DNA of 64,000 nucleotides from Streptomyces sp. NBC_01233 (GCF_035989305.1 NZ_CP108514.1:7482501-7546500), one strand, 5' to 3'; numbered from the stretch's first letter, positions 43,464-53,061 are shown. Numbers and translations are program-made. The notes: generated by a model from the letters alone, not told the origin.

Positions 43464-45745
43464 CGGCCCACCGCCCCGGCGACCTGCACGCGCGAACTGC
43501 ACCCGAGGCGGCGCATCACGTGGCGGACGTGGTTGACGACGGTCCACTCGGAGATGTCCAGCTTGGCTGCTATCTGACGATTCGTCATGCCTTTGGAGAC
43601 CAGCAGGGCCACCTGGACCTGCCGCGGGGTGAGCGACTGCGCCTCGGGGGCCGCCCCGGCCGCGGCGCGCCGCGAGGGCGCGGGCGCCGAAAGGGCCTCC
43701 GCCACCGCCGCGGGCACGGTCATCCGGATGCCCTCCGCCCAGGCCACGGCGAAGTCGGTCCAGCCGAGGCGGGCGCTCAGTTCCGTACGGGCCCGCTCGG
43801 CCGCGGACCGCCACTCGTCGGGCACCTCCGCCCCCGTCTCGCCGCGCAGGGTGTCGGCCGCCGCCAGCAGCCGTACCGTCCGGGGCCGCTGGGCGGGTGC
43901 GGTGCGGAGCAGCAGCAGGGAGAACTCCTCCAGAGCCCCCGGCAGTTCGGTCCGCTCGCCGAAGGCCCCGTACAGCCGCAGGCTCTCCCGCAGCGCCCGG
44001 TCGGCCCGGTCCGGCTCGTCGCCTTCCAGGGCGAGCGCGGCCGCGGTCCGCAGGGTGCCCGCGAGCCCCCGCCCGTCGCGGATCCGCCGGAACGCCTCCA
44101 CGGAGCGGTCCAGCAGCTCCTGTGCCTTGCGCCGGTCCCCCTCGGCGCGCAGGACGGCCGCGAGCGAGCCCGCCGCCTCGGCCGCGCCCCCGGTCACGCC
44201 CATCGACTCCAGCGCGTTGAGGGCGGTCACCAGGACGGCCCGCGCGCCCGCCGGATCACCGGCCCGCAGCAGGGCCGCGCCGAGCCGGGCGGAGGCGAGC
44301 GCGTTCTGCCGGCGGTCGCCGACGGACTTGCCCAGGGCCAGTGCGTGCCGGTGGCGGCGGACGGCCTCCTGCGGATCGCCGAGGGCGAGCGCGAAGACGC
44401 CGGACATGTCGGCGAGCCGGGCCCGTACGGCCTCCAGCAGTGCCGCCCCGCCCGCCTCGGCGGTGTCGTCGCACCACTCCAGTCCCTCCCGCAACCGCCC
44501 CTGCGCCAGCCACGGGAGGCGGCAGCCGAGCACCAGGGCGGCCGCCGTCTCGCTGTCGCCGCGCTCGCGCAGCCGCCGCAGGGCGCTGCTCACGTTCGCA
44601 CCCTCGGCCGCCAACTCCCCGAGCAGTCGCTCCTGTTCGGTTCCCCGTAGACCCGGCAGTGCGGTGGTCACCAGCAGCCGGTAGCGCTCCGCGTGGGCGT
44701 CCAGCGCCGCACCCTCACGGCCCGAACCCGCCAACTCGGCCCGGCAGTGGGACCGTACGGGCTCGGGCACGGCCAGCCGCAGCTCCCCCTGCTCCTCGCC
44801 CACGACGGCGAGCAGCCCGCGGTCCAGCAGGGTCTCGACGGCCGCCTCGGCCGACAGCCCGGCCGCCGACAGGCCGAAGCCGGGCTCGTACACCGAGAGC
44901 CGGCCCAGCAGGGCACGGACGCCGTCCTCCAGGCCGCGGCAGCTCCACTCGGCGAGCGCGGCGAGCGAGCGGTGCCGCTCGGGCGCGTTCGCCGGGCCGC
45001 CCGACAGGATGGTCGTACGGCCTCGCAGGCGCGCCGGCAACAGGTGCGGGGGGAACAACCGCAGCCGCCGCGCCGCGAGTTCGACGGCCAGCGGCAGGCC
45101 GCCGAGCAGGGTGCAGATCTCGGCGACGGCCCCGGCGTTCTCCTCGGTGAGCGCGAAGGAGGGGTCGGCGTCCCGGGCCCGGCGTACGAACAGCGCGACC
45201 GAGGCCGCCTCCTGCACCTCGTGCGGATCGGCGGCGCCGCCGGACCGCCCGCGCGGCGGCCCCGGCACGGGCAGCGGAGCCAGCGGCAGCAGCTGCTCCC
45301 CGTACATGCCGAGCGGCTCCACGGCGGTGGCCAGCACCACCACGCGCGGATCACCGGCGAGGGCCTCCACGGCCGCGGCGGCGGCCGGGCGCGCCTCGTG
45401 GTCGCAGCCGTCGAGCACCACCAGCATCCGGCCGGGCAGGCCGGGCAGGCCGGGCGGCTCCGGCGCCTCGGGCGGCCCGGGGAACTCCGGAAGCTCCGCG
45501 CGGCCGGCCGCGGGGTCCAGGACCGACACACGGGCGAACTCCCCGCCGATCTCCCGTACGACCTCCAAGGCCAGCCGGCTCTTGCCCACACCGGCCCGCC
45601 CCGTCACCGTCACCAGCCGCACCGACGGGTCCCGCAGCCGCTCCCGCAGCGCGGTGGCTTCGAGCTCGCGTCCCACGAGCTCCGTCACCGGACCGAGGGA
45701 CATCGCCGTGGTTCCCCCTACGCCGGGGGCCTGCCTCTCGTTCAT
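43454..45745 (-). CDS. STAND/NB-ARC LuxR-family regulator
   Basis: 763 residues. The N-terminal AAA-type NTPase has Walker A TGRAGVGKS and Walker B-like MLVVLDGCDH, and the GLPLAVELAARRL motif is typical of NB-ARC proteins. A TPR-like region follows, with a LuxR HTH at the C-terminus (LTPRQVQVALLVSKGMTNRQIAAKL, ~695-745). ATG 45745 overlaps the SARP stop (ATGA). ATG 45703 with a gggggaa ribosome-binding site is an alternative start. It probably works with the adjacent SARP. Confidence 0.9.
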   Translation of the reverse strand: MNERQAPGVGGTTAMSLGPVTELVGRELEATALRERLRDPSVRLVTVTGRAGVGKSRLALEVVREIGGEFARVSVLDPAAGRAELPEFPGPPEAPEPPGLPGLPGRMLVVLDGCDHEARPAAAAAVEALAGDPRVVVLATAVEPLGMYGEQLLPLAPLPVPGPPRGRSGGAADPHEVQEAASVALFVRRARDADPSFALTEENAGAVAEICTLLGGLPLAVELAARRLRLFPPHLLPARLRGRTTILSGGPANAPERHRSLAALAEWSCRGLEDGVRALLGRLSVYEPGFGLSAAGLSAEAAVETLLDRGLLAVVGEEQGELRLAVPEPVRSHCRAELAGSGREGAALDAHAERYRLLVTTALPGLRGTEQERLLGELAAEGANVSSALRRLRERGDSETAAALVLGCRLPWLAQGRLREGLEWCDDTAEAGGAALLEAVRARLADMSGVFALALGDPQEAVRRHRHALALGKSVGDRRQNALASARLGAALLRAGDPAGARAVLVTALNALESMGVTGGAAEAAGSLAAVLRAEGDRRKAQELLDRSVEAFRRIRDGRGLAGTLRTAAALALEGDEPDRADRALRESLRLYGAFGERTELPGALEEFSLLLLRTAPAQRPRTVRLLAAADTLRGETGAEVPDEWRSAAERARTELSARLGWTDFAVAWAEGIRMTVPAAVAEALSAPAPSRRAAAGAAPEAQSLTPRQVQVALLVSKGMTNRQIAAKLDISEWTVVNHVRHVMRRLGCSSRVQVAGAVGRWA

Positions 45746-48468
45746 GTGCGGACACCGGCCGGATGGATCCGCCAGAGCCCCGGACGGATCTCCACGGCGC
45801 GCGCCGCCGCGGGACCGTGGCCGGACCCGGCGCCCGGGCCGGACGGGGTGCTCAGGGCGCGCAGCGAGCGCAGCGCGTACAGCTCCAGCCGGTGGTCGCG
45901 CAGCGCGCCCGCCAGTTCCAGGCACTCGCCGAACCAGGCCCGCGCGGTCTCCGGCCCCTCCTGCGCCAGCGCCAGCAGCGCCCGTGCCCGGCTCGCCTCG
46001 TACCGGCCCCGCGTGCGGCCGGGCGCCGACAGGGCGGCGAGGGCGGGCTCGAGCAGGGCGGCGGCCTCCGCCGACTCCCCTGCGTCCAGCCGCAGTTCGG
46101 CCAGCCCCACCAGGGCGCGCGCCGCCTCCTCCTCGTCGTCCGCCGCCCGGGCGAGCGCCAGCGCCCCGGAGAACAGCTCGTGGGCCCGCTCCACGCGCCG
46201 GTACTGCCAGGCGAGATCGCCGAGCGAGCGCAGCATCCGCGCCTGGGCCGACCGGTCCCCGCACCGCTCGGCGGCGTCCAGGGCCAGCGCGTAGGCGGCC
46301 TCGCCCTCGTCCTGCACCGACCCGCCGGCCAGGGCGTCCGTCAGCTGGACGGCCAGCTCCCACAGCCCGGCGTCGTACGCGCTCCTGGCCAGGCGTACGA
46401 GCCCGCGCGCCCGCTGGTCCGGTACGTGACCGGGCTCCGCGGCGGCGACCGCGTACGCCCGGCACACGCGCTCGGCCCCCGCACGCGCCGCCCCGGGCTG
46501 CTCCTCCAGGGCCAGCCGCTCCACCGCCAGCAGCCGCAGCAGCTCCGGGAGGTGCCAGCCGTCCCGGTCCACCGCGACCAGCCGCTCGTCGGCCAGGGCC
46601 TCCAGAGCGGCCGCGGCCTGCGGCCCGGCCACGTCCAGGGCGGCCGCGGCCTCCCGGGCGCCGAACCGGCCGGGCGGCAGCAGGGACAGCAGCCGGAAGG
46701 CCCGCCGCTGGTCCTCGGGGCACGCCGCGTACGCCTCCAGGAGGCGGGCCCGTACGTCCACGTCGCCGGTCCGCAGTGCGTCCAGGCGGCCGCCCTCGTC
46801 CCGCAGCCGGTCCGCCAGGGTGGCGGCCGTCCAGTGCGGCCGGGCCGCGAGCTGCGCGGCGGCGGTCCGTACGGCGAGCGGCAGCCGCCCGCACAGTTCG
46901 GCGATCTCGGCGACCGTGCCCGGATCGGGTCCCGGGCCCGGATCGAGGACGGGAGCGCCGCCGCGCGTCACCGCGCGGGTCCCGGCACGTCCGGTGAACA
47001 GGCCGGCGAGCCGCCCGGCCTCCTCGGGACGCCACGGTCCGAGCACCACGGACCGCAGCCCGGGGAGCCCGGCGGGCACGCGGCGCGCGGTGAGCAGCAC
47101 CACGGCGCCCCGCAGCACGGGCAGCAGGGGCCGCACCTGGGTCTCGGAGGTGACGCCGTCCAGGATCAGCAGCACGCGGGGGGCCGCCGAGGGGTCGTCC
47201 GCCGGTCCGCCGGGCCCGCCGGACCGGTGCAGCAGCCGCTCCAGGGCCTGCGCCCCCTCCGCCGGCGGACCGGCCACGTCCCGCAGGTCCAGGAAGATCC
47301 GCCCGTCGGGGAAGGCGTCCGCCACCCGGTGCGCGGCCTCGACGGCGAGGGCGGTCTTTCCGGCGCCGGGCATGCCCGTCACGGCGACGCAGCCGCCCGC
47401 CGGGGCGCTGCGCAGCATCCGCTCCAGTTCGGTGAGTTCGTCCGTCCGGGCGGTGAAACAGGGATCGGCGGCGGGCAGCAGCGCCGCGAGCGCCGCGGAC
47501 GGGCCGCCCACGGACACCCCGGCACCGGCGCCCCCGCCGGTGCCCTCGCCCGCCGCCCGCTCGCCGTACGCGCCTTCGGTCCCGGCCGGCGTCCCGCCCG
47601 CGTCCCGCGTCCCGGTCTCCGGCCCCGTCCCGGTCTCCGGCCCCGTCGCGGTCACCGTCCTGGCCCTGGTCCCGGCTCCGGACCTCGACAGCGCCGGGTC
47701 GCCCTCCAGGATGCGCCGCTGGAGCCGGCTCGACGCCGGACCCGGCTCGATCCCCAGCTCCTCGACGAGGGTCGCGCGCAGCAGAGCGAACACCCGCAGG
47801 GCCTCGGCCTGTCGGCCGCACCGGTACAGCGCCACCATCAGATGGGTGTGGAACTCCTCGTGCATGCGGTGCTCGGCGACCAGCTCCTGGAGTTCGGCGA
47901 CCAGTTCACGGTGCAGCCCGAGGTGGAGCTCGGCCCGGATGCGCTCGTCGAGCGCGGTGGTGCGCGCTTCCGCCAGGCGCACGGCAGCGCCCTCCAGCAC
48001 GGGACCGTGCGGGGTGTCCGACAGCACCGGCCCCCGCCACAGCGCGAGCGCCCGCCGCTGCAGATCGGCCGCGGTGGCGAAGTCGCCCGCCTGCAGGGCC
48101 TGGTGGCCGCGCCGGTACAGCTCCTCGAAGGCCGTGCCGTCGACCGCGTCCGCACCGACCCGCAGCAGGTAGCCCGGCCGACGGGTGACCAGCGCCTCCC
48201 GGCCGTTCTCCGGGTCGGCGCTCTGCAGGGTCTTGCGCAGGTGGGAGACGTACACCTGGAGCGTCGTCGTCGCGGTGCGCGGCGGCGCGTCCGGCCAGAG
48301 CTCGTCGATGAGGCTCTCCACCGACACGACCTCGTTCGCCCGGACCAGCAACGTGCCGAGGACGACCCGCAGTTTGGCGGCCTGCGGGGCGTACGACGTC
48401 ACCTGGCCGGTGTCCGCGGGGCCCGTACCGCCGGTGACCTCAAGCGGGCCCAGAATCCCGAAGCGCAT
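45742..48468 (-). CDS. SARP/AfsR-like regulator (OmpR-HTH, BTAD, NB-ARC, TPR)
   Basis: 908 residues. Residues 1-~100 form an OmpR-type winged helix (MRFGILGPLEV at the start, LWPDAPPRTATTTLQVYVSHLRK), ~105-250 form the bacterial transcriptional activation domain, a Gly/Thr/Glu-rich linker contains GPETGT repeats, and then come an NTPase with Walker A TGMPGAGKT and a helical repeat tail. AfsR-type SARPs activate antibiotic genes through direct repeats near the -35 box. It lies 5 bp downstream of the AfsA-like gene in one operon. Confidence 0.93.
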   Translation of the reverse strand: MRFGILGPLEVTGGTGPADTGQVTSYAPQAAKLRVVLGTLLVRANEVVSVESLIDELWPDAPPRTATTTLQVYVSHLRKTLQSADPENGREALVTRRPGYLLRVGADAVDGTAFEELYRRGHQALQAGDFATAADLQRRALALWRGPVLSDTPHGPVLEGAAVRLAEARTTALDERIRAELHLGLHRELVAELQELVAEHRMHEEFHTHLMVALYRCGRQAEALRVFALLRATLVEELGIEPGPASSRLQRRILEGDPALSRSGAGTRARTVTATGPETGTGPETGTRDAGGTPAGTEGAYGERAAGEGTGGGAGAGVSVGGPSAALAALLPAADPCFTARTDELTELERMLRSAPAGGCVAVTGMPGAGKTALAVEAAHRVADAFPDGRIFLDLRDVAGPPAEGAQALERLLHRSGGPGGPADDPSAAPRVLLILDGVTSETQVRPLLPVLRGAVVLLTARRVPAGLPGLRSVVLGPWRPEEAGRLAGLFTGRAGTRAVTRGGAPVLDPGPGPDPGTVAEIAELCGRLPLAVRTAAAQLAARPHWTAATLADRLRDEGGRLDALRTGDVDVRARLLEAYAACPEDQRRAFRLLSLLPPGRFGAREAAAALDVAGPQAAAALEALADERLVAVDRDGWHLPELLRLLAVERLALEEQPGAARAGAERVCRAYAVAAAEPGHVPDQRARGLVRLARSAYDAGLWELAVQLTDALAGGSVQDEGEAAYALALDAAERCGDRSAQARMLRSLGDLAWQYRRVERAHELFSGALALARAADDEEEAARALVGLAELRLDAGESAEAAALLEPALAALSAPGRTRGRYEASRARALLALAQEGPETARAWFGECLELAGALRDHRLELYALRSLRALSTPSGPGAGSGHGPAAARAVEIRPGLWRIHPAGVRT

Positions 48469-48473
48469 GGTGC

Positions 48474-49478
48474 TCAGTAGTCCTGCACCACGGAGGTGCG
48501 GGCCTCGGCGACGGCCCGGCGGCGCTGCGTCAGGGTGAGCGTGACGGGAACGGTCGGCCGCCCCTCGTCGTCCCGCCCCAGCGGCCCGGCCACCGCCACG
48601 CAGCGCAGCGGCAGATCGCGCTCCGCCGGTCCGCGGAAGTGCACCTGGCAGGCGCCCAGCGTGCTGCGCGCGGGGTTGAGTCCGTGCGCGCGGCCCGAGG
48701 CGAGCAGCGAAGTCTGGCGCAGCGCCTCCATCAGGTGCAGACCGGAGTACTGGCCGTCCTCGCCGGTGAACACGGGGCTGACCCGGGTGGAGAGCAGCCA
48801 GGTGCTGAGCCGGCCGCGCGAGACGTCGGTCGGTTCGCTGATCACGATGTTCTCGGGGGCGTAGCGCCCTGCCTCGGCGGAGTCGACCGGATGCAGCGGG
48901 CCGTCCGGGGCGTCGTCGAGCTCGGGCGCGGCCTGCAGGGCCTGCCGGGAGTGCTCCACGTGCTTGCGGTACAGCTTCGGCATGAGGAAGACCAGGCCGG
49001 CGGCGCCCGTCGCGCACGGGCGGCCGTCGATGGTGACCTGGAGGTGGAAGTCGAGCCCGCGCGGCACCTCGGCCACCACGTTCGCCGGGCGGGCCGTGAT
49101 GTGGGTCGCCAGGGGAACGGGGCCGGCGGCGCCCGCGTCCGTGCGCCAGGCGGAGAGGTCGGTGAAGTCGAGGGTGAAGCGGTAGAAGAGGCCGGGCCGG
49201 TCGTCTGGCACGCCGAAGTAGCGGTGCCCGACGAACTCGCCGATCTCGCGCACCGTCTCGGTGGCGATCTGCAGGTCGTGGAAGTACCCCGGGCCGTCGT
49301 TGAAGAGCGGGTGGGTGACGGGAGTCGCGCCGACGAGGGTGAAGTGCTCCTCCCCCAGGCTGGGAGCGTCCAGGGCGTAGTACGCCCGCGTGGGCGGACG
49401 GTGGATCAGGTGCTGGGTGCCCGCGGTCGCGTGTCCATGGATGGTGGGGGGCGAGGTCGTGCCGTTGTCGACTGTCAT
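48474..49478 (-). CDS. AfsA-like butenolide/gamma-butyrolactone synthase
   Basis: 334 residues with two hot-dog-type A-factor biosynthesis domains (HRPPTRAYYALDAPS, FYRFTLDFTDLSAW, and the C-terminal STRVSPVFTGEDGQYSG). AfsA-family enzymes condense beta-ketoacyl-ACP with dihydroxyacetone phosphate to start gamma-butyrolactone autoregulator synthesis. The start at ATG 49478 has a strong ggagaggg ribosome-binding site. It is the first gene of the - operon with the SARP, STAND-LuxR and ANL genes. No butyrolactone receptor (ArpA-like TetR) is adjacent. Confidence 0.9.
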   Translation of the reverse strand: MTVDNGTTSPPTIHGHATAGTQHLIHRPPTRAYYALDAPSLGEEHFTLVGATPVTHPLFNDGPGYFHDLQIATETVREIGEFVGHRYFGVPDDRPGLFYRFTLDFTDLSAWRTDAGAAGPVPLATHITARPANVVAEVPRGLDFHLQVTIDGRPCATGAAGLVFLMPKLYRKHVEHSRQALQAAPELDDAPDGPLHPVDSAEAGRYAPENIVISEPTDVSRGRLSTWLLSTRVSPVFTGEDGQYSGLHLMEALRQTSLLASGRAHGLNPARSTLGACQVHFRGPAERDLPLRCVAVAGPLGRDDEGRPTVPVTLTLTQRRRAVAEARTSVVQDY

Positions 49479-49727
49479 GTCCCTCTCCTTCTCTGCAGCC
49501 ATGGTGGAGCGGCGGCGGAGCGGGCAGCCACCCGGCGCCGGTGTCAGCAACGTGCATGGCAGGAACTCGTCCCGCTCCACCGGCCCCCTCCGGGCCCGCG
49601 GGGCTTTAGCGAGGTCCATGCGGCGGGGCGCACCGTCTGTACCGAGGCCCCGCCCCCCGGGACGTCCCCCACCCTTCGGGCGGGGCCTTCGAACCGCTGC
49701 TCTCCCCGATCCCGGAAGGGAGCCCCG
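49479..49727. promoter_or_regulatory. Divergent promoter region AfsA-like gene / MFS transporter
   Basis: 249 bp between divergent starts, very GC-rich. I looked for ARE-type palindromes bound by butyrolactone receptors and found none that is convincing. Confidence 0.35.
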
Positions 49728-51152
49728 ATGGCCGCCACAGGCTCCGCGCGCACCCCCCGCGCCGTACCGGACCGTGCGGAGCCGGCGGGAGCACCGAAGG
49801 CACCGACGCAACCGGCGCCACCGAGCCCGTCGGGACCGCCGGGCCGGGCGCCGGCCCCTCCGACCGCCCGGCTCCGGTTCGGCTACGCCTCGGGATCGCT
49901 CGTCACCGGTACCTTCACCACGCTCCCCGGCCTGCTCCTGCTCCCGTACCTCACCGACACCCTGGGCGTGGGCGCCGCGCTCGCCGGCGCGATCGTCTTC
50001 GTCCCCAAGGCGTGGGACGCGCTGCTCAACCCTCTGGTCGGGCGGGCCAGCGACCGCACCCGCACCCGCTGGGGCGCCCGCCGCCCGTACGTCCTGGGCG
50101 GTGGCCTCGCGATGGCCCTGGCCTTCGCGCTGACCTTCGCGGGCCCGCTGCCGGGCACTGCCGGCGCCTGGTTCACCGCGGCCGGCTACCTGCTCACCGC
50201 CACCGCGTTCGCCTTCTTCCAAGTGCCGTACGTCGCCATGCCCGCCGAGCTCGCCGACCGCGACGAGGACCGGATGCGGCTGGTGGGCGGCCGGGTCGCC
50301 GTCATCGGGGTGGCGGCCCTCGTCACCGGCGCCGCCGCTCCCGCCCTCGTCGACGCCGGTGGCGGCGGCCTCGCCGGGCACCGCTGGGTCGGCGTGTTCG
50401 GCGCGGTGGTCATCGCCCTGGGCGCGCTCTGGGTCTTCGCCGGCACCTCCGGCGGCGGCCGGGGCGGCCGGGTCCTGGAGAACGAGCCCAGCCTGCGCCG
50501 CCAGTTCGCGGCCGCCCGCGGCAACCCCTCCTTCACGGCACTGCTGCGGTGCGTGGTCGTCCAGTCCGTCGCGACCGGCGTCCTCCTCGCGGGCGCGCCG
50601 TACTTCGCCGACCACGTGCTGCACGACTCCGCCGGGGTCGGCCCCATGGTGGCCGCGTTCGTCGCCCCCAACCTGCTGACCCTCCCGCTCTGGTCGCGGC
50701 TGCGCGGCCGCCGCGGTCACGCCTTCGCCTCCGCGCTCTTCGCCGCCGGCTGCCTGCTCTTCCTCGCGGCGCCGGTGCTGCCCCCGGTGGCGGTGCTCGC
50801 CACCATGGCGCTCGCGGGCACCGGCCACGCGGGCCAACTGCTCTTCCTGTACGCGATGCTGCCGGAGTGCATCGCCGATGACACCGCCCGCACCGAGCGC
50901 CGCCAAGCGGGGGTCCTGTCCGGCCTGTTCACCACCGGCGAGGGGCTCGGCGTCGCCCTCGGCCCCTTCCTCTACGGCCTCGTGCTCCAGCTCTCCGGCT
51001 ACGTCTCCTCCGGCACCGGGCGCGCCGCCGAGCAGAGCGCGACCGCCGAACTGGGCATGCTGGCCGGCTTCGCCCTCCTTCCGGCCCTGGCCACCGCGGG
51101 CGCCGTCGTCCTGCTGCGCGGATACGGACGCACGGGCCGCCGCCCCTACTGA
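49728..51152 (+). CDS. MFS transporter (GPH/sugar-cation symporter-like)
   Basis: 474 residues, about 12 hydrophobic segments after a ~45-residue Pro/Ala-rich cytosolic N-terminus. The FVPKAWDALLNPLVGRASDRTRTRWGARRPYVL region (split by loops) matches the glycoside-pentoside-hexuronide:cation symporter signature, in which the D..NP.G..sDrt..R.GrrRP pattern recurs. The start at ATG 49728 has ggaaggga. The substrate is unknown. Its position opposite the AfsA-like gene would also allow an exporter role for a small signal. Confidence 0.85.
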   Translation: MAATGSARTPRAVPDRAEPAGAPKAPTQPAPPSPSGPPGRAPAPPTARLRFGYASGSLVTGTFTTLPGLLLLPYLTDTLGVGAALAGAIVFVPKAWDALLNPLVGRASDRTRTRWGARRPYVLGGGLAMALAFALTFAGPLPGTAGAWFTAAGYLLTATAFAFFQVPYVAMPAELADRDEDRMRLVGGRVAVIGVAALVTGAAAPALVDAGGGGLAGHRWVGVFGAVVIALGALWVFAGTSGGGRGGRVLENEPSLRRQFAAARGNPSFTALLRCVVVQSVATGVLLAGAPYFADHVLHDSAGVGPMVAAFVAPNLLTLPLWSRLRGRRGHAFASALFAAGCLLFLAAPVLPPVAVLATMALAGTGHAGQLLFLYAMLPECIADDTARTERRQAGVLSGLFTTGEGLGVALGPFLYGLVLQLSGYVSSGTGRAAEQSATAELGMLAGFALLPALATAGAVVLLRGYGRTGRRPY

Positions 51153-51248
51153 CCCCTCATCCGCCGTCGTTCGGGTGACACGGGTATGCGGGACCCCGCA
51201 CGCGCAGGATGATGGGACGATCATGGCTCGCGGGCATCGGGGGATGGC

Positions 51249-52199
51249 GTGACGTACACACAGGGGTGGGACGCGGCCCAAGTCGGTTTCGGTCCGGGGG
51301 TACGGGCCCTGATCGAGGAAGAGCTCCTCCCGGACCGTACCGTCATCGTCCGGACCGGCACGTACGTCGTCGACCCGCCCTTCTTCGGCAACGGCGACAT
51401 CGGGCGGGTCGCCGTCTGCGGAGCCGTCAACGAACTGGCCGTCACCGGCGCCGAACCCCGGCACATCGCCCTCGGCATCGTGCTGGAGGCCGGACTGCCG
51501 CTGGAGCTGGTGCACAGGCTGACCGCTTCGGTGCGCTCCGCCGCCGCCGAGGCCGGCGTCACGATCGCGGCCGTCGACACCCAGGTCGTCCGCGCGGGAG
51601 AGGCCGACCGGGTCTTCGTCACCGCGACCGCCTTCGGGGTGCCGGTCCCCGGCGCACCGGCCCTGGACCTCGACTCGGTCCGGCCGGGCGACCGCATCCT
51701 GGTGACCGGGCTGCTGGGCAGCCACGCCGCCCACCTGGTCTCGCTGCGCGACGGCCTCGGGTACGAGCACCACGTGCCCAGCGACTGCGCCCCGCTCGGC
51801 GGCTTGTTGCGGGCGGCGGGCGCCGACATCCGCCACGCCCGCACCGTGGTCGCGGGAGGCCTGGCGGAGGTACTGCGCCAGTGCGCCGCGGGCCGCGGCC
51901 TGACGCTGCGCGTCGAGGAGGCCGCCCTGCCCGTACGGTACGAGGCCCGGGTGGCCCTCGGGGCGCGCGGCCTGGCCCCTCTGGACGCGGCCTGCGCGGG
52001 CTGCCTCTGTCTGTTCGTCCCGCCGGAGCACACCGCCGGGGTCCTGGCGGCGCTGCGCGCCCACCCCTACGGCCGTCAGGCCGCCGTCGTCGGAGAGGTC
52101 ACGGCCGACCCGGTGGGCGACGTGGAGTTCCTGGCCGCCGACGGCCGCCTCCACACGCGCACCGTCCCGGCCGGCTCCGTCCCCGAACGCCTCCTCTGA
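51249..52199 (+). CDS. HypE/AIR synthase-like protein (orphan)
   Basis: 316 residues. It resembles HypE of [NiFe]-hydrogenase maturation: GTYVVDPPFFGNGDIGRVAVCGAVNELAV, with the N-terminal ATP-binding AIR-synthase fold (here split across two strands), and RPGDRILVTGLLGSHAAHL in the second domain. HypE normally ends in a PRIC/PRIC-like cysteine that carries the thiocyanate. This protein ends GSVPERLL without a cysteine. No hydrogenase or other hyp genes are nearby, so its role is open. GTG start. Confidence 0.8.
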   Translation: MTYTQGWDAAQVGFGPGVRALIEEELLPDRTVIVRTGTYVVDPPFFGNGDIGRVAVCGAVNELAVTGAEPRHIALGIVLEAGLPLELVHRLTASVRSAAAEAGVTIAAVDTQVVRAGEADRVFVTATAFGVPVPGAPALDLDSVRPGDRILVTGLLGSHAAHLVSLRDGLGYEHHVPSDCAPLGGLLRAAGADIRHARTVVAGGLAEVLRQCAAGRGLTLRVEEAALPVRYEARVALGARGLAPLDAACAGCLCLFVPPEHTAGVLAALRAHPYGRQAAVVGEVTADPVGDVEFLAADGRLHTRTVPAGSVPERLL

Positions 52200-52210
52200 C
52201 CGTCCGGTGA

Positions 52211-52240
52211 GGCAGGGCACGGCAGGGCACGGCAGGGTGC
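52211..52240. repeat. 10-bp tandem repeat, three copies
   Basis: ggcagggcac at 52211 and 52221, followed by ggcagggtgc at 52231. It lies 12 bp after the HypE-like stop and ahead of a hairpin. Confidence 0.75.
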
Positions 52241-52283
52241 GGAACCGGCCAAATCCTGTTTCAGGACGGTTGGTTGATCAAAG

Positions 52284-52299
52284 GGCGGGGTGTCCCGCC
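52284..52299. terminator. Hairpin after HypE-like gene
   Basis: GGCGGG-GTGT-CCCGCC, a 6-bp stem with a 4-base loop. A weaker TCCTG-TTT-CAGGA inverted repeat lies just upstream (52254-52266). Together they separate the HypE-like gene from the glycan locus. Confidence 0.45.
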
Positions 52300-52372
52300 G
52301 GCGCATATGCTCGGCCGTACGGACGTGCGCCCGTACGTCCGAACGCCTCGCGAACCGTAAGGGGACCGCGCC

Positions 52373-52972
52373 GTGAGTGTCCGCATTCAACCCTCCTCCC
52401 AGGTCGACGAGAGCGCCGAGCTCGGTGAGGGGACCACGATCTGGGATCTGGCGCAGATACGGGAGGAGGCCCGGCTCGGGCGCGGATGCATCGTGGGGCG
52501 CGGGGCGTACGTCGGGCCCGGCGTGCGGATCGGGGACCACGTGAAGCTCCAGAACTACGCGCTCGTATACGAGCCGGCCGAGCTCGGCGACGGGGTGTTC
52601 ATCGGTCCGGCGGCCGTCCTCACCAACGACTTCTACCCGCGCGCGGTCGAACCCGACGGCCGGCTCAAGCGCGACGGCGACTGGGAGCCCGCCGGAGTCG
52701 TGGTCGCCGAGGGCGCCTCGCTGGGGGCCCGCTCGGTGTGCGTGGCCGGGGTACGGGTCGGACGCTGGGCACTGGTCGCTGCCGGCGCGGTCGTGTCGAA
52801 GGACGTACCGGACTTCGCGCTCGTGGCGGGCGTGCCGGCGCGGCGGATCGGCTGGGTGGGCCGGGCCGGCGTCCGTCTGGTCGAGCGCGCGGGCGAGCCC
52901 GGCGTATGGGAGTGCCCGCGCACCGGTGCGCTGCACGACGAGGAGGACGGCACGCTCCTCGAGCGAACCTGA
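52373..52972 (+). CDS. Hexapeptide-repeat sugar N-acyltransferase
   Basis: 199 residues with a left-handed beta-helix made of hexapeptide repeats (LGEGTTIWDLAQIREEARLG, then LGDGVFIGPAAVLTND). It resembles WbpD/WlbB-type acetyltransferases, which acetylate the 3-amino group of UDP-2,3-diamino-uronic acids and related sugars. The GTG start follows aagggga. It comes first before the glycan cluster, separated from it by a 405-bp leader region. The exact sugar is unknown. Confidence 0.87.
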   Translation: MSVRIQPSSQVDESAELGEGTTIWDLAQIREEARLGRGCIVGRGAYVGPGVRIGDHVKLQNYALVYEPAELGDGVFIGPAAVLTNDFYPRAVEPDGRLKRDGDWEPAGVVVAEGASLGARSVCVAGVRVGRWALVAAGAVVSKDVPDFALVAGVPARRIGWVGRAGVRLVERAGEPGVWECPRTGALHDEEDGTLLERT

Positions 52973-53061
52973 CGGAACGTCGGCAAACTGCGTCATCGGC
53001 ATTTCCCCAAAACCGCAATCAACGAACATCCGTGGGCATACCTTGTCCCTGTATACGGGAT

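Noticed and set aside
49479..49727. Butyrolactone-receptor (ARE) operator near the afsA-like gene
   Set aside because: No convincing palindrome of the expected type was found in the divergent region.
48474..52220. Very long - strand frame covering the MFS and HypE-like genes
   Set aside because: Only the part below 49478 matches a protein family. The rest is antisense to well-supported + genes and is a product of high GC.
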